Positions 27,119 to 36,023 are shown, counted from the stretch's first letter. The stretch: 64,000 bases of DNA from Leucobacter luti (GCF_019464495.1 NZ_CP080492.1:1612001-1676000); one strand, 5' to 3'. Made by a program: numbers and translations. Notes: generated from the sequence alone by a model not told the origin.

Positions 27119-27433
27119 ATGAGCGATGCAACTGCCGACACCTGCGAGCACCAGACCCACGGGTATATCGATCAGAAGGATGATCTCCTGAAGCGGTTGC
27201 GGCGTGCGGAGGGCCAGGTCCGCGGCGTGCACCGCATGGTGGAGGAAGACGTCTACTGTATTGACATCCTGACCCAGGTGTCCGCGGCAACCAAGGCGCT
27301 TGAACGCGTTGCGCTTGCGCTCCTCGACGATCATCTGCGCCACTGTGTCGCGTCGGCGGCGTCTGAGGGTGGCGCTGTCGCGACCGAAAAGCTCGAAGAA
27401 GCTTCGGCGGCAATCGCCCGCCTCGTGCGCTAG
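27119..27433 (+). CDS. csoR: CsoR-type copper-sensing repressor
   Basis: 104 residues from ATG at 27119; an in-frame ATG at 27107 is possible, but TATGGT at 27106-27111 is placed as a -10 for a leaderless start at 27119. Seen: the DUF156/CsoR helical fold with KRLRRAEGQVRGVHRMVEED, and the copper ligands Cys47, His72 and Cys76 with exactly the CsoR spacing (25 and 4 residues, as in the M. tuberculosis protein). Copper binding would release DNA and derepress export genes. Odd: no copper ATPase or chaperone gene is adjacent. Confidence 0.88.
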   Translation: MSDATADTCEHQTHGYIDQKDDLLKRLRRAEGQVRGVHRMVEEDVYCIDILTQVSAATKALERVALALLDDHLRHCVASAASEGGAVATEKLEEASAAIARLVR

Positions 27434-27449
27434 GAAACGGGCAAGACTC

Positions 27450-27489
27450 CCCGGAGGGTGTCGCGGTCCCCACCGCCACTCCCTCCGGG
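27450..27489. terminator. Terminator hairpin between csoR and a convergent LuxR gene
   Basis: CCCGGAGGG (27450-27458) and CCCTCCGGG (27481-27489) form a perfect 9-bp stem with a 22-nt loop, 16 bp after the csoR stop. The remaining intergenic sequence to 27725 is comparatively AT-rich around 27523-27534 and shows nothing else recognisable. Confidence 0.6.
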
Positions 27490-27725
27490 CCGCATGCGTG
27501 CACGACGCGCGCGAGAGTCCCCATTATTTATCATGCGCCCTCCCCCGAAGGCGCCCGCGCTAGGCCCTGTGAGATCCGGGGCCGCACGTGTCGTCGCGCA
27601 CACCTGAACCAGCGGGCGCAAACAACGCTTTCACCCTACCGAGGTCAGACAACTCGGTGACTACCACGGAGAGAATTCACCCCCCGTTTCACCCGGGCGA
27701 GCGCCCCCTGTTGCGGTGTGCAGGA

Positions 27726-29255
27726 TCAGACGAGGCCGCGCCGCTGCGCCTCAAGCACCGCCGCGCTGCGCTGCGAAACCCCGAGTTTTCGATAGACGGA
27801 CCGCAACTGAGTCTTCAGGGTGTTGAGGGAAATGAACTGCGTCGCAGCGATCTCCTCGCGCGAACGCCCGCTCGCGAGCAGCGCCAGCACTTCGATCTCA
27901 CGCTCGGTCAGGTGCTTCCCTGTCACCGCGGTGGCACGGGCAAACGGCCCACTCACCACAAAGCCTTCCGGCCAGGTTGGAATCACGCTCACTGCGAACT
28001 CACGCACTGAGTCATCAAATTCGGCAGCGTCGCGCGCAGTGAATCGACCTGGCAGCGCCATCGCTCGCTGCAACACCTCGTGACACTCGTCGCGTTGCTC
28101 GAGACGTAGGTGAGCCGCCGCCAGCACGCCGTGCCTCCAGAGCGCGATCTGGCGCAGCTCCCGCCCACTCTCCGGCATATCAAGCACGCGCTGCAGCGCG
28201 CGCCTCGGTTGTCCGACGTTGAGATGCAGCAGCGCCAGCATGAGTTGAGTCCGATGCAACTCGGGATCGGCGGTCACGATGTGCTGTTCGGCCCCGCGCG
28301 CGTTGTCCATCCCGAGCAGAAGGCTCGCCCGCAGCAGCGCGACAATACTGCCTGGGTAGCCGATCCCCCTGGTGCGAGGCAGCGCCATGCCATCGAGCAA
28401 CGCGAGGAGACGCTCGGCATCGGCGTAGGCGCCTCGCTCGGCGAGGAGGCGGCTCCTCGCAATCGCGTAGAACGGCCACATCTCTCCGATCTGACCGGGC
28501 TGCACGGTCGCGATGAGGCGGTCGGCCGCTTCGAGGTCTGGATCGAGAAGCGCTTCGACCACGGTGAGGATCGCGTCAACGCCCGGCTCCGTCCAACTGC
28601 GAGTGCGCGAGATCGCCGCCGCATGAGCCGCATAGTCGCGCGCCAGCTCTGGATCCCCATCGCACGCCTCAAGCAGCGCAGACTTCGCATACGCCTCTCG
28701 CAGTAGGAACCGCAGCACGGGAGCAGGCGGGTGGATCTGCGCCTCAGCGAAGTGGAGCAATGCCTGCGGCATGTCCCCTGCCAACATGGCCGTCGTGCCC
28801 AGCTGCACCGAGAGAAACAGGTTCCAGCCACCCCTGCGGTCGATGACCGGGTGCATCTGCACCCGCTTCGACATCAGCTCGGCTCCGACTCTCGCAGCCA
28901 TCGCAGTGTCGCCACGCAGCCGGTACTCGTACATGCGCACGAACGGCTCTGCCTCGGGCAGCACCTCATCATCGAGCCTGGTCGCCTGCAGCGTGGTCGG
29001 CATCGGATCGCCCAGCAGAAACGCATGCACAGCTCCGACGATGCTGTTTTCCGGGGCTCCGCGGGCCATGAGACCACCGAGCAGCCCGCGAAGCCGGTTG
29101 GGCACGCAGCCAAACCAGATCTCGAGTGCATACAGGTCGAAGTAACGCAGCGCCGGGTCGATGCTCTCCTGCGCGCACGCCAGCTCGAACTCACTGACCG
29201 CGTCTTCAAGCTCCCGAAGAACTGGAGAATTCCGCACACCCACCCCCGGGCTCAC
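27726..29255 (-). CDS. LuxR-family transcriptional regulator without an ATPase domain
   Basis: 509 residues from GTG at 29255; GTGs at 29243 and 29237 are also possible and the ribosome site does not decide. Seen: about 440 residues of Ala/Leu/Arg-rich helical sequence, probably TPR-like, and a C-terminal LuxR HTH (about residues 448-509) with LTEREIEVLALLASGRSREEIA, ISLNTLKTQLRSVYRKLGV. No Walker motif is present, unlike the larger LuxR protein at 14.5-17.1 kb. It is divergent from the PPK2 gene; its targets are unknown. Confidence 0.82.
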   Translation of the reverse strand: MSPGVGVRNSPVLRELEDAVSEFELACAQESIDPALRYFDLYALEIWFGCVPNRLRGLLGGLMARGAPENSIVGAVHAFLLGDPMPTTLQATRLDDEVLPEAEPFVRMYEYRLRGDTAMAARVGAELMSKRVQMHPVIDRRGGWNLFLSVQLGTTAMLAGDMPQALLHFAEAQIHPPAPVLRFLLREAYAKSALLEACDGDPELARDYAAHAAAISRTRSWTEPGVDAILTVVEALLDPDLEAADRLIATVQPGQIGEMWPFYAIARSRLLAERGAYADAERLLALLDGMALPRTRGIGYPGSIVALLRASLLLGMDNARGAEQHIVTADPELHRTQLMLALLHLNVGQPRRALQRVLDMPESGRELRQIALWRHGVLAAAHLRLEQRDECHEVLQRAMALPGRFTARDAAEFDDSVREFAVSVIPTWPEGFVVSGPFARATAVTGKHLTEREIEVLALLASGRSREEIAATQFISLNTLKTQLRSVYRKLGVSQRSAAVLEAQRRGLV

Positions 29256-29428
29256 TACGTTGTTCGTCTTCCCAGACTAGTGAATGTCCCTGAATTTGTT
29301 GCATCGTGGCCGCAGCCTGCACCTCCCGCGCACCGCACAGCTGGGTCGACTGCAGGCATCAGCCGCGGATCCCCACCCTAGACTGGAACGGTACACAGCC
29401 ACACGCAGGCACAGGGAAGGATCCCCGC

Positions 29429-30400
29429 ATGGGAGAAGCAATCCGCACGCCCGACCACACCGAGTCCAATCCGGAGGAGTTTGCGTTGGCCTCGCCCGAC
29501 CAGGTCGACGTGACCCCCGAAATCGATGAGATCGGCGAACTGCTCGGTCTTGATGAGACTCCGGATCCCGGCGCGAACGCCGCGTGGCGGCAGGGATACC
29601 CCTACGACACCAAGATTTCGCGCAAGGAATACGAAGAGCGCAAACGCCTCCTGCAGATTGAGCTCCTCAAGCTCCAGGCGTGGGTGAAGGAATCTGGCGA
29701 GCGGATCATGATCCTATTCGAGGGACGCGACGCCGCCGGCAAAGGCGGCGCAATTAAGCGATTCACCGAGCACATGAATCCCCGCGGCGCACGCGTGGTC
29801 GCACTCGAAGTGCCGACGGAGCGGGAGCAGTCGCAGTGGTACTTCCAGCGGTACGTGCAGCATTTTCCCGCCGCAGGCGAACTCGTATTGTTTGACCGCT
29901 CGTGGTACAACCGGGCTGGGGTCGAGCGGGTCATGGGGTACTGCTCACCGCAGCAGTACTTGGAGTTCACGCGCTCAGCCCCCGAGTTCGAGAGCATGCT
30001 AGTGAACTCAGGGATCAGGCTCATCAAATTCTGGTTCTCTGTTGGCAAAGCGGAGCAGCACGAGCGATTCATGGCACGCTCGCAGGATCCGGTGAAACAG
30101 TGGAAACTCTCGCCGACCGACCTCGCGAGCATCGACAAGTGGGATGACTACACCGCCGCCAAGCAGGCAATGTTCTTCTACACGGACACTCCGCACGCAC
30201 CGTGGACGGTCGTGAAATCAAACGACAAGAAGCGCGCGCGCCTCGAGGCGATGCGCTGGGTGCTCTCCCGCTTCGACTATCCGGACAAGGATCACGCCGT
30301 CGTTGGTGTGCCAGATCCACTCGTGATCGGCTCACCGGCCACGGTGTATGACGACGGGGAATCGCCTGACGTCGCTTTTCCGACCGTCTCCGTCGCCTAA
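29429..30400 (+). CDS. ppk2: Polyphosphate kinase 2
   Basis: 323 residues from ATG at 29429 with GGGAAGGA about 8 nt upstream. Seen: Walker A FEGRDAAGKGGAIKRF near residues 97-112, FDRSWYNRAGVERVMGYC as Walker B/lid region, and the PPK2 segment KFWFSVGKAEQHERF and KWDDYTAAKQAMF. It transfers phosphate between polyphosphate and nucleotides in the cytoplasm. The N-terminal 45 residues are acidic and probably disordered. A hairpin follows the stop. Confidence 0.95.
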   Translation: MGEAIRTPDHTESNPEEFALASPDQVDVTPEIDEIGELLGLDETPDPGANAAWRQGYPYDTKISRKEYEERKRLLQIELLKLQAWVKESGERIMILFEGRDAAGKGGAIKRFTEHMNPRGARVVALEVPTEREQSQWYFQRYVQHFPAAGELVLFDRSWYNRAGVERVMGYCSPQQYLEFTRSAPEFESMLVNSGIRLIKFWFSVGKAEQHERFMARSQDPVKQWKLSPTDLASIDKWDDYTAAKQAMFFYTDTPHAPWTVVKSNDKKRARLEAMRWVLSRFDYPDKDHAVVGVPDPLVIGSPATVYDDGESPDVAFPTVSVA

Positions 30401-30409
30401 GGCGTGTCC

Positions 30410-30444
30410 GGGGAATTCAGGCCGACGGTGCACTTGAATTCCCC
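30410..30444 (+). terminator. Hairpin after ppk2
   Basis: GGGGAATTCA (30410-30419) and TGAATTCCCC (30435-30444) form a perfect 10-bp stem with a 15-nt loop, 10 bp after the ppk2 stop codon. Confidence 0.6.
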
Positions 30445-30526
30445 TACAGACCGAGTATTCGCGCCCCCTGGACATCAGAGGGCGCGAACGCTTGCGCCCC
30501 AGCCGCTCGCGCGAGACGATGAGGGT

Positions 30527-31198
30527 ATGAGCGAAGACGTCAGCACCCAGCAGCAGTCAACGGTCGAACCTCCCGCGCACGCAGCGGATCCCGGAGAGGT
30601 GGCGTTCTCACTGTTCGCAGTGTTCCGCCTCAGTTCATCGCACCCGGTCGTACTTGACGGCCGCGATGTGCCCGACATTGTCCAGGAACTCGAGGACGTC
30701 ACCGCCTCGCTCGCCGAAGAACGTGTCTTCGTGCGCGGGTGGTACGACGTGAGCGGGATCCGTTCAGACGCCGACCTGATGGTGTGGTTGCATGGCTCAG
30801 AGATCGAGGATCTCCAGTGGGCGCTGCGGCAGCTTCGTCGCTGTGCTCTGCTGCGTCCACTGATCCGCGCGTGGAGCGGGATTGGGGCCGATCCGGTGCC
30901 GCAGGAGGGCTTCGCCTCGCGGGAGCCCTCAGAGTGGCTTGCGTGTGCGACCGCTGAAATCCCAGACGAGACCCCGCTCGCCGGACTCGCGAGCGACGGC
31001 GATGTTGCGCTCCACGTGTTTGACGCGGCAGGCCTCGCGGACGCAGGCTGGCTCGTTGCGGCCGAGGCCGACGATCCGCTGGCACTGATCGGACTTGTCA
31101 GGGCACTGCAGCACGGCGCTCCCGTGATCGCTGACGTGCGGACCCGCTACACGGGCCGCTTCATCGAGCCGGCCGAAATCGTCGAGGTGCTGCAGTAG
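30527..31198 (+). CDS. Degenerate HemQ / chlorite dismutase-like protein
   Basis: 223 residues from ATG at 30527. Seen: FSLFAVFRLS near residue 26, then FVRGWYDVSGIRSDADLMVWLHG and the LRQLRRCALLRPLIRAWSGIGA helix, all strongly like actinobacterial HemQ (coproheme decarboxylase), and a C-terminal RTRYTGRFIEPAEIVEVL like the HemQ end. Odd: the middle is shorter by about 20 residues. The YPFVRSxEW segment carrying the catalytic Tyr and the AEHG segment carrying the heme-ligating His are missing, replaced by CATAEIPDETPLAGL. It therefore should not work as HemQ, but may bind porphyrin differently or act structurally. It lies between ppk2 and the convergent cytochrome c factor ccsB. Confidence 0.75.
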   Translation: MSEDVSTQQQSTVEPPAHAADPGEVAFSLFAVFRLSSSHPVVLDGRDVPDIVQELEDVTASLAEERVFVRGWYDVSGIRSDADLMVWLHGSEIEDLQWALRQLRRCALLRPLIRAWSGIGADPVPQEGFASREPSEWLACATAEIPDETPLAGLASDGDVALHVFDAAGLADAGWLVAAEADDPLALIGLVRALQHGAPVIADVRTRYTGRFIEPAEIVEVLQ

Positions 31199-31202
31199 AC
31201 AA

Positions 31203-31236
31203 ATCGGGTGGGACGGCTCCCGCCGCCCCACCCGAT
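31203..31236. terminator. Bidirectional terminator hairpin
   Basis: ATCGGGTGGG (31203-31212) pairs with CCCACCCGAT (31227-31236); after one mismatch CGGC/GCCG extends the stem to a TCCC loop. It lies between convergent genes. Confidence 0.7.
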
Positions 31237-31257
31237 GCTCCGCATACTCCGAGCGAC

Positions 31258-32244
31258 TTACAACCCGGAGTAGGCGTGCAGACCCTTGAAGAACACGTTC
31301 ACGATTGCGAAGTTGAAGATCACCGCAGCGTAGGCAATGATCGACAGCCACGCGGATCGTGTGCCACGCCACCCACGCGTGGCGCGGGCGTGAATGAAGC
31401 CGGCGTAGAGCACCCAGATTACGAAGGTCCAGACTTCTTTGGTGTCCCAACCCCAGTAGCGACTCCACGCCGCCTCTGCCCAGATCGAACCGGCGATCAG
31501 CGTGAAGGTCCAGAATACGAAGCCGATGATCGCGAGGCGGTACGAGAGGTCCTCAAGACGCACCGCAGACGGCAGCGTCGCGAGGAAGCGGGCGCCTCCC
31601 GGTTGCCCCGCCGCGAGCTTCGCATCTCGCTTTGCCTGCATCAGCTGCAGCACCGAGAGGCCGAAGGAGAGGGTGAGGAACGCGACGGCGAGCACCGCGA
31701 CCAGGATGTGGATCACCAGCCAGTAGGAGTCGAGCGCTGGCTGCAGCGGCACAATGGCAACGTAAAAGTTCACCTTCGTGATGCCGAGGAACAGCACTGC
31801 CATGCCGGTCACAAGCGTTCCGAGGAAGCGCAGGTCGACAAAGAACTGCACCAGCAAGAAAATCAGCATGATTGCGCAGGTCGCGGTGAGCGCGAACTCG
31901 TACATATTGGCCCACGGCACTCGCTCGGCACCGATACCGCGCAGCACTGTCGCGGTGAGGTGCAGGATGAAGCCGAGCACCGTGAGCGAGAAACCGATGC
32001 GCAAGGCGCGCGAGCGCGGCTGCTTCATCGGTGTCGATGTGGTCTTCGTGCGGGTCATCGTGGCAACGCCACCGCCCGCAGCGGCGGTCACCGCGGCGGT
32101 CCCCGCCGCGGAATCTCGGGCTCCCGAGGCTGCGTCTCCGCTTCGATTCGCCAGGTCGACCGCGTAGAAGACGAGGGCGATCGCGTACACGATCATCGCC
32201 GAATACAGCGCGGTCGTTGAGAAGGTTTCCAGCTCGCTCAGCAC
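31258..32244 (-). CDS. ccsB: Cytochrome c biogenesis heme-handling protein CcsB (CcsA/ResC family)
   Basis: 328 residues from GTG at 32244 (TACTCT 8 nt upstream may make it leaderless). Seen: one N-terminal membrane segment, an Ala/Gly/Thr-rich cytoplasmic or exposed linker (residues about 33-75), then several membrane segments with VPWANMYEFALT and the heme-binding WWD-type motif AEAAWSRYWGWDTKEVW. It carries heme across the membrane to apocytochrome c with ResB. Odd: its usual neighbours tlpA-ccdA-resB lie 15 kb away at 47.8-51.5 kb, on the same strand. Confidence 0.92.
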   Translation of the reverse strand: MLSELETFSTTALYSAMIVYAIALVFYAVDLANRSGDAASGARDSAAGTAAVTAAAGGGVATMTRTKTTSTPMKQPRSRALRIGFSLTVLGFILHLTATVLRGIGAERVPWANMYEFALTATCAIMLIFLLVQFFVDLRFLGTLVTGMAVLFLGITKVNFYVAIVPLQPALDSYWLVIHILVAVLAVAFLTLSFGLSVLQLMQAKRDAKLAAGQPGGARFLATLPSAVRLEDLSYRLAIIGFVFWTFTLIAGSIWAEAAWSRYWGWDTKEVWTFVIWVLYAGFIHARATRGWRGTRSAWLSIIAYAAVIFNFAIVNVFFKGLHAYSGL

Positions 32245-32340
32245 AGTTTCTCAGAGTAGCCGTCGCCCCCGCATTCTGGCTGAGAACTCACCCCGCGCGG
32301 CACGCACACCTCCCACGAGACCGGCGTGTCACGCTAGCGA

Positions 32341-32775
32341 CTACGGAGCTGGAGAGACCAGTACCTCAAAATGGAGCGGCTCGATCCCGCCCTGTTCGTG
32401 TGTCAGCGTCACCTCGGTGGACCCCGCGGCGAGCGCCGTGATACCCGGGCGGAACTCAGCGCTATCGTCGTGGAGCCCTGCAGTAAACACGGCGATCTCG
32501 GGATCCGCGACGTCGCCGCGATAGCTCGCTACGTCGAGGCCAGCAGTATCGACGACGAGGGACTGACCCACCACGAGCGCAATGCGCGCGCCCTGCAATT
32601 CACCAACTGCCTGGGTCACCGGCGCGATCACGTCGCCACCCAACAGTTCCTGCTGCTCAGACGTACGCGCGGCCCCCTCGTCCACGGCCCCCGTGCCTGG
32701 CGCGACAGCACAGCCGATCAGCCCAAACACCATCGCGGCAGTGGCTGCTCCTCCCAACACCCTCTTCTTCCCCAT
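32341..32775 (-). CDS. Small lipoprotein, unknown function
   Basis: 144 residues from ATG at 32775. Seen: a lipoprotein signal peptide MGKKRVLGGAATAAMVFGL with LIGC lipobox (Cys at about residue 22), then a domain with alternating beta-type strands ending TEVTLTHEQGGIEPLHFEVLV, which resembles a bacterial Ig-like fold. No family could be named. It is divergent from the antiporter gene and follows no obvious operon. Confidence 0.7.
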   Translation of the reverse strand: MGKKRVLGGAATAAMVFGLIGCAVAPGTGAVDEGAARTSEQQELLGGDVIAPVTQAVGELQGARIALVVGQSLVVDTAGLDVASYRGDVADPEIAVFTAGLHDDSAEFRPGITALAAGSTEVTLTHEQGGIEPLHFEVLVSPAP

Positions 32776-32879
32776 ATCACCAGTGTCGCATCGCGCGGGC
32801 CCGCTCGCTAGCATGGGGCATCGCGTGCAGTCGTTCTGCACTCGCCAGCATCCCCGCCACAGGCGTCGAGAGGATCCCA

Positions 32880-34112
32880 GTGACCAGCTCCGAGCTCACC
32901 ACCCTACTCATCCCGCTCGTTGCGGTGGTTGCCCCGCTGCTCGCCGCGCTGGTGCGCCGCGCACTCGTGATTCCACTGGTCGTATTTGAGATTGGCCTGG
33001 GCATGCTGATCGGGCCCGCGGGGCTCGGGTGGGTGGCCGATACTGAGCTGCTCGGCACAGTCTCGCAGTTCGGCCTCGCCGCCCTGTTTTTTATGGCCGG
33101 GAACGAAATCGACCCAGGGACGCTCCGTGGCACTCCCGGGCGCCGGGCGCTCGGCTGGTGGGGTGTCTCAGCGCTGCTCGCGCTGGGTGCTGGGTTTGGG
33201 CTCGGCCCGGATCCAGCGTCGGCTGTGCTGATCGCTGTCGCGCTGACCGGCACCGCGCTGGGCACGATCATGCCAATACTGCGCGATGCCGGGCTCTCAG
33301 GGACACGCCTCGGCGGCGCGATTACGACCGCGGGCGCAATCGGAGAATTCGCGCCGCTCGTTGCGATCTCTGTGTTCCTCAGCGGGAAACAGCCGCTTGC
33401 GGGCACCCTGGTGCTCGTGGTGTTTGTCGCCGTCGCCGGGGCGGCGTTCTGGCTTGCGCGACGTGGCCCGCGTCACTGGCTACGGCGCATGGTGTCAGTC
33501 ACGCTGCACACGAGCGGACAGTTTGCCGTGCGTTTTGTTCTCCTGTTGCTCGCGGCGCTCGTGGCGCTCGCCATCGCCCTGGGCGTTGATTTCCTGCTCG
33601 GTGCGTTCACGGCAGGAATGCTGGCTCGGGTGGTGCTGCAGGGCGGGGACCCCGAGGAATTACGTGTCATCGAGGCAAAGCTCGACTCTGTCGCGTTTGG
33701 CTTCCTGGTGCCGGTGTTCTTCATTGCGACGGGGGTATCGTTCCCCCTCGCTGAGCTGTTCGGGGACCCCGCAGCCCTCGCACTCGTTCCGGTCTTCACC
33801 GTGGTCATGCTCGGAGTGCGCGGGGTGCCCGGTTGGTTCGCCGGGGGGCGGGGAACCACGCTCAGCGATCGTCGCACGGCTTCGCTGTTTACCGCGACGA
33901 CGCTGCCGCTCGTCATCGCGGTCACATCGATTGGCGCGGATCACGGTGTGCTCGATTCGCAACTCGCCGCGGCGATGGTGGGGGCCGCCATGCTCACAGT
34001 GCTGCTGTTCCCCATGCTCGCGCTGCTCGGGAGAACGCCCGAAGCCGCACCGGAGACCGTCGTGGCGGCGAAACGCGATGAGGATCCGTTCGTGCAAGGT
34101 GCACACGAGTAG
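32880..34112 (+). CDS. Kef/CPA2-type cation:proton antiporter
   Basis: 410 residues from GTG at 32880 with GAGAGGA about 6 nt upstream. Seen: roughly 12 hydrophobic segments, VVFEIGLGMLIGPAGLGWV near residue 35, ALFFMAGNEIDPGTLRG near 68, GAIGEFAPLVAISVF, and FLLGAFTAGMLAR, which fit the Na/H exchanger fold of the CPA2 family. There is no TrkA-N (KTN) domain, so gating must differ from KefB/C. It would exchange Na+ or K+ for protons at the cytoplasmic membrane. Confidence 0.87.
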   Translation: MTSSELTTLLIPLVAVVAPLLAALVRRALVIPLVVFEIGLGMLIGPAGLGWVADTELLGTVSQFGLAALFFMAGNEIDPGTLRGTPGRRALGWWGVSALLALGAGFGLGPDPASAVLIAVALTGTALGTIMPILRDAGLSGTRLGGAITTAGAIGEFAPLVAISVFLSGKQPLAGTLVLVVFVAVAGAAFWLARRGPRHWLRRMVSVTLHTSGQFAVRFVLLLLAALVALAIALGVDFLLGAFTAGMLARVVLQGGDPEELRVIEAKLDSVAFGFLVPVFFIATGVSFPLAELFGDPAALALVPVFTVVMLGVRGVPGWFAGGRGTTLSDRRTASLFTATTLPLVIAVTSIGADHGVLDSQLAAAMVGAAMLTVLLFPMLALLGRTPEAAPETVVAAKRDEDPFVQGAHE

Positions 34113-34159
34113 TTCACACCGAGTCTTCGTTCTGACACCCCACGGAAGCCTCGAAGCAA

Positions 34160-34179
34160 TATAGTTGGACATTATCCAA
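34160..34179 (+). promoter_or_regulatory. Promoter -10 with an overlapping palindromic operator
   Basis: TATAGT (34160-34165) is a good -10 for the MpaB-like gene. It is immediately overlapped by TTGGACATTATCCAA (34165-34179), a 15-bp palindrome with 7 of 8 symmetric positions. The site covers the expected transcription start, which suits a repressor such as a TetR- or MarR-type protein. No such regulator gene is adjacent. Confidence 0.55.
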
Positions 34180-34222
34180 TTTTCTACGGCGTCGCGTCGG
34201 CGCATGTATCACGGGGAGCACG

Positions 34223-35152
34223 ATGACCACACACGACACAACGAAACGCGAGCCAGCAGCGGGCTGTCCGGTCGCGCACAGCGGGAACACCGCCGCAGCG
34301 CAGACCCGGGCTCCCGACGCGACAGCCACAGGAGACAGCGGCTATTTCGGACCGGGCAGCGTGAGCTGGCGCCTCTACTCCGACCCGTCGTCCAAGATCG
34401 GCGGAATCGCCGCCCTGCTCCTGCAGTCGCTGAATCCGATGATGATGCGCGTCTTCGCCGGTACCAGCGGGTACGCGACAGACATGGAGGGGCGCGGAGA
34501 GCGCACCGGCCGGTACATCGATACGACGATATTCGGAGACCGCGCACACGCTGACGCCGCGGGGGCCGCAGTGCAACGGCTCCATGCCGCAAGCACATGG
34601 ACCGATCCACGCACCGGAGAGGAACTGCGCGCTGATACGCAGGAGTGGCTCGCGTGGACTCACAACTGCATTGTGTACGGCGTATTGCGGGCCGCAGACT
34701 TGTACGGGCCAACACTTACCGTTGCAGAGCAAGATCGTTTCCTGGTCGAACAGCACGAGGCCGCCCGTATCGTCGGCATTACCGACGCGGAATTCCTGCC
34801 CGACAGTCGCGCAGCACTTGATCGCTACATTGATGACAACAAGGACTGGATGGCGCTCACCATCCCCGCCGCGGAGATCTCACGCTCAATGCGCAAACCC
34901 TCGCTCGCGGGCAACCCGCTGAAAGTGTGGGCTGCGGTCAACATTCAGGACGGCGTGCTCGCCCTCCTTCCCGACTGGGCACGTTTGCTGTTTGGGATTG
35001 AGGGCAGGCCGATGAATCTCCGCGCTGCCGCCCGCGTGACTCGTCGACTCGTGGCGTCCGCTCGCGCTGGGAAATCCTCCGAGGACCTCATCACCGAGGT
35101 CGCCGAGCGCGTGCAGACACACCCCTACCAGAAGCTCCGCACTCGGAACTAG
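34223..35152 (+). CDS. Oxygenase MpaB-family (DUF2236) protein
   Basis: 309 residues from ATG at 34223 with GGGGAG 4 nt upstream. Seen: a disordered N-terminus, FGPGSVSWRLYSDPSSKIGG near residue 42, LNPMMMRVFAGTSGYATD, GRYIDTTIFGDRAHADAA and WTHNCIVYGVL, the conserved blocks of the latex-clearing-protein/MpaB group, which bind heme b in characterised members. No signal peptide is seen. The true substrate is unknown; the family includes rubber oxygenases and fungal MpaB. It appears monocistronic under an operator-bearing promoter. Confidence 0.88.
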   Translation: MTTHDTTKREPAAGCPVAHSGNTAAAQTRAPDATATGDSGYFGPGSVSWRLYSDPSSKIGGIAALLLQSLNPMMMRVFAGTSGYATDMEGRGERTGRYIDTTIFGDRAHADAAGAAVQRLHAASTWTDPRTGEELRADTQEWLAWTHNCIVYGVLRAADLYGPTLTVAEQDRFLVEQHEAARIVGITDAEFLPDSRAALDRYIDDNKDWMALTIPAAEISRSMRKPSLAGNPLKVWAAVNIQDGVLALLPDWARLLFGIEGRPMNLRAAARVTRRLVASARAGKSSEDLITEVAERVQTHPYQKLRTRN

Positions 35153-35187
35153 GTGAGCGCACCGGAGGGATTTCCGGTGCGCTCACC
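35152..35187. terminator. Bidirectional terminator starting inside the stop codon
   Basis: GGTGAGCGCACCGGA (35152-35166) and its exact complement (35173-35187) form a 15-bp stem with a 6-nt loop. The first base is the last base of the MpaB-like stop codon, and the hairpin ends 9 bp before the convergent PspA stop. Confidence 0.8.
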
Positions 35188-35196
35188 CCGCTGTGG

Positions 35197-35913
35197 CTAG
35201 TTGCCGCCCTGCTTGAGCGCTTGCAGGCGCAGATCAACTTCGCTGAGGGAGCCCAGATCGTCGAGCTCATTGAACTGTGCGTCCAGCGTCGAGGCTGCGA
35301 GCTCGGCCTGGCCGCGCACCATCGCTTCCTGACGCTTGACCTTCTCCTCGAAGCGACCCAGCTCGCTTGTCGGATCGAGCACATCGAGGTTCTTCACCGC
35401 ATCTTGCACCTGCGACTGCGCGTCAGCGACCTTGCCGCGCGAGACGAGCTCGTCACGCTTGGCCTGCAGCTGCACGAGCTTCTCGCGCATCGTCTGGAGG
35501 CCAGTCTTGAGCTGGTCGACCACCTGCTGCTGCGCGGTGACGCTGGGCTCAGCAGTGGCAACCTCCTTTTCGAAGGAGATCTGCTTCGAGAGTGCGACGC
35601 GCGCCAGGTTGTCGAAGCGGTCAGCGTCCGCAGCGTCGCCGGATGCGCGGAGCTTCTCAGCCTGCGACGACGCGGCCGCTGCCTTGCTGCCCCACTCGGT
35701 GACGGCTCTGCGATCCTCCTCCAGGTCAGCCTCCATCAGGCGCAGGTTGCCGATAGTCTGCGCTACCGAGCTCTCCGCGTCGACGATGCTGTTCTTGAAG
35801 TCACGCTCCATCTGGTTGAGCATTTTCTCCGGATCCTCGGCGGAATCCAGGAGCGCATTGATGTTTGCCTTGGCGAGCTGTGCAATCCGGCCAAGGATGG
35901 ACTGTTTTGCCAT
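35197..35913 (-). CDS. pspA: PspA/IM30-family membrane stress protein
   Basis: 238 residues from ATG at 35913 with AAAGGAAG 5 nt upstream. Seen: an N-terminal amphipathic helix region (SILGRIAQLAKANINALLD), DPEKMLNQMERDF, and long coiled coils from about residue 25 to 200, as in PspA/Vipp1. It assembles on the inner face of the cytoplasmic membrane to maintain it under stress. The next gene upstream encodes a TPM-domain protein, a pairing that suggests a joint role in envelope maintenance. Confidence 0.92.
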   Translation of the reverse strand: MAKQSILGRIAQLAKANINALLDSAEDPEKMLNQMERDFKNSIVDAESSVAQTIGNLRLMEADLEEDRRAVTEWGSKAAAASSQAEKLRASGDAADADRFDNLARVALSKQISFEKEVATAEPSVTAQQQVVDQLKTGLQTMREKLVQLQAKRDELVSRGKVADAQSQVQDAVKNLDVLDPTSELGRFEEKVKRQEAMVRGQAELAASTLDAQFNELDDLGSLSEVDLRLQALKQGGN

Positions 35914-36023
35914 TTCGGCTTCCTTTCCTTACGTTCCACCGAACTCGCTCGGAGGAGCTTCCACCGCCCGCCCGAGTGGGTGAGCGAAGTCTCAATCTGC
36001 CGACGCAGTGCGTGAGATCCGGT

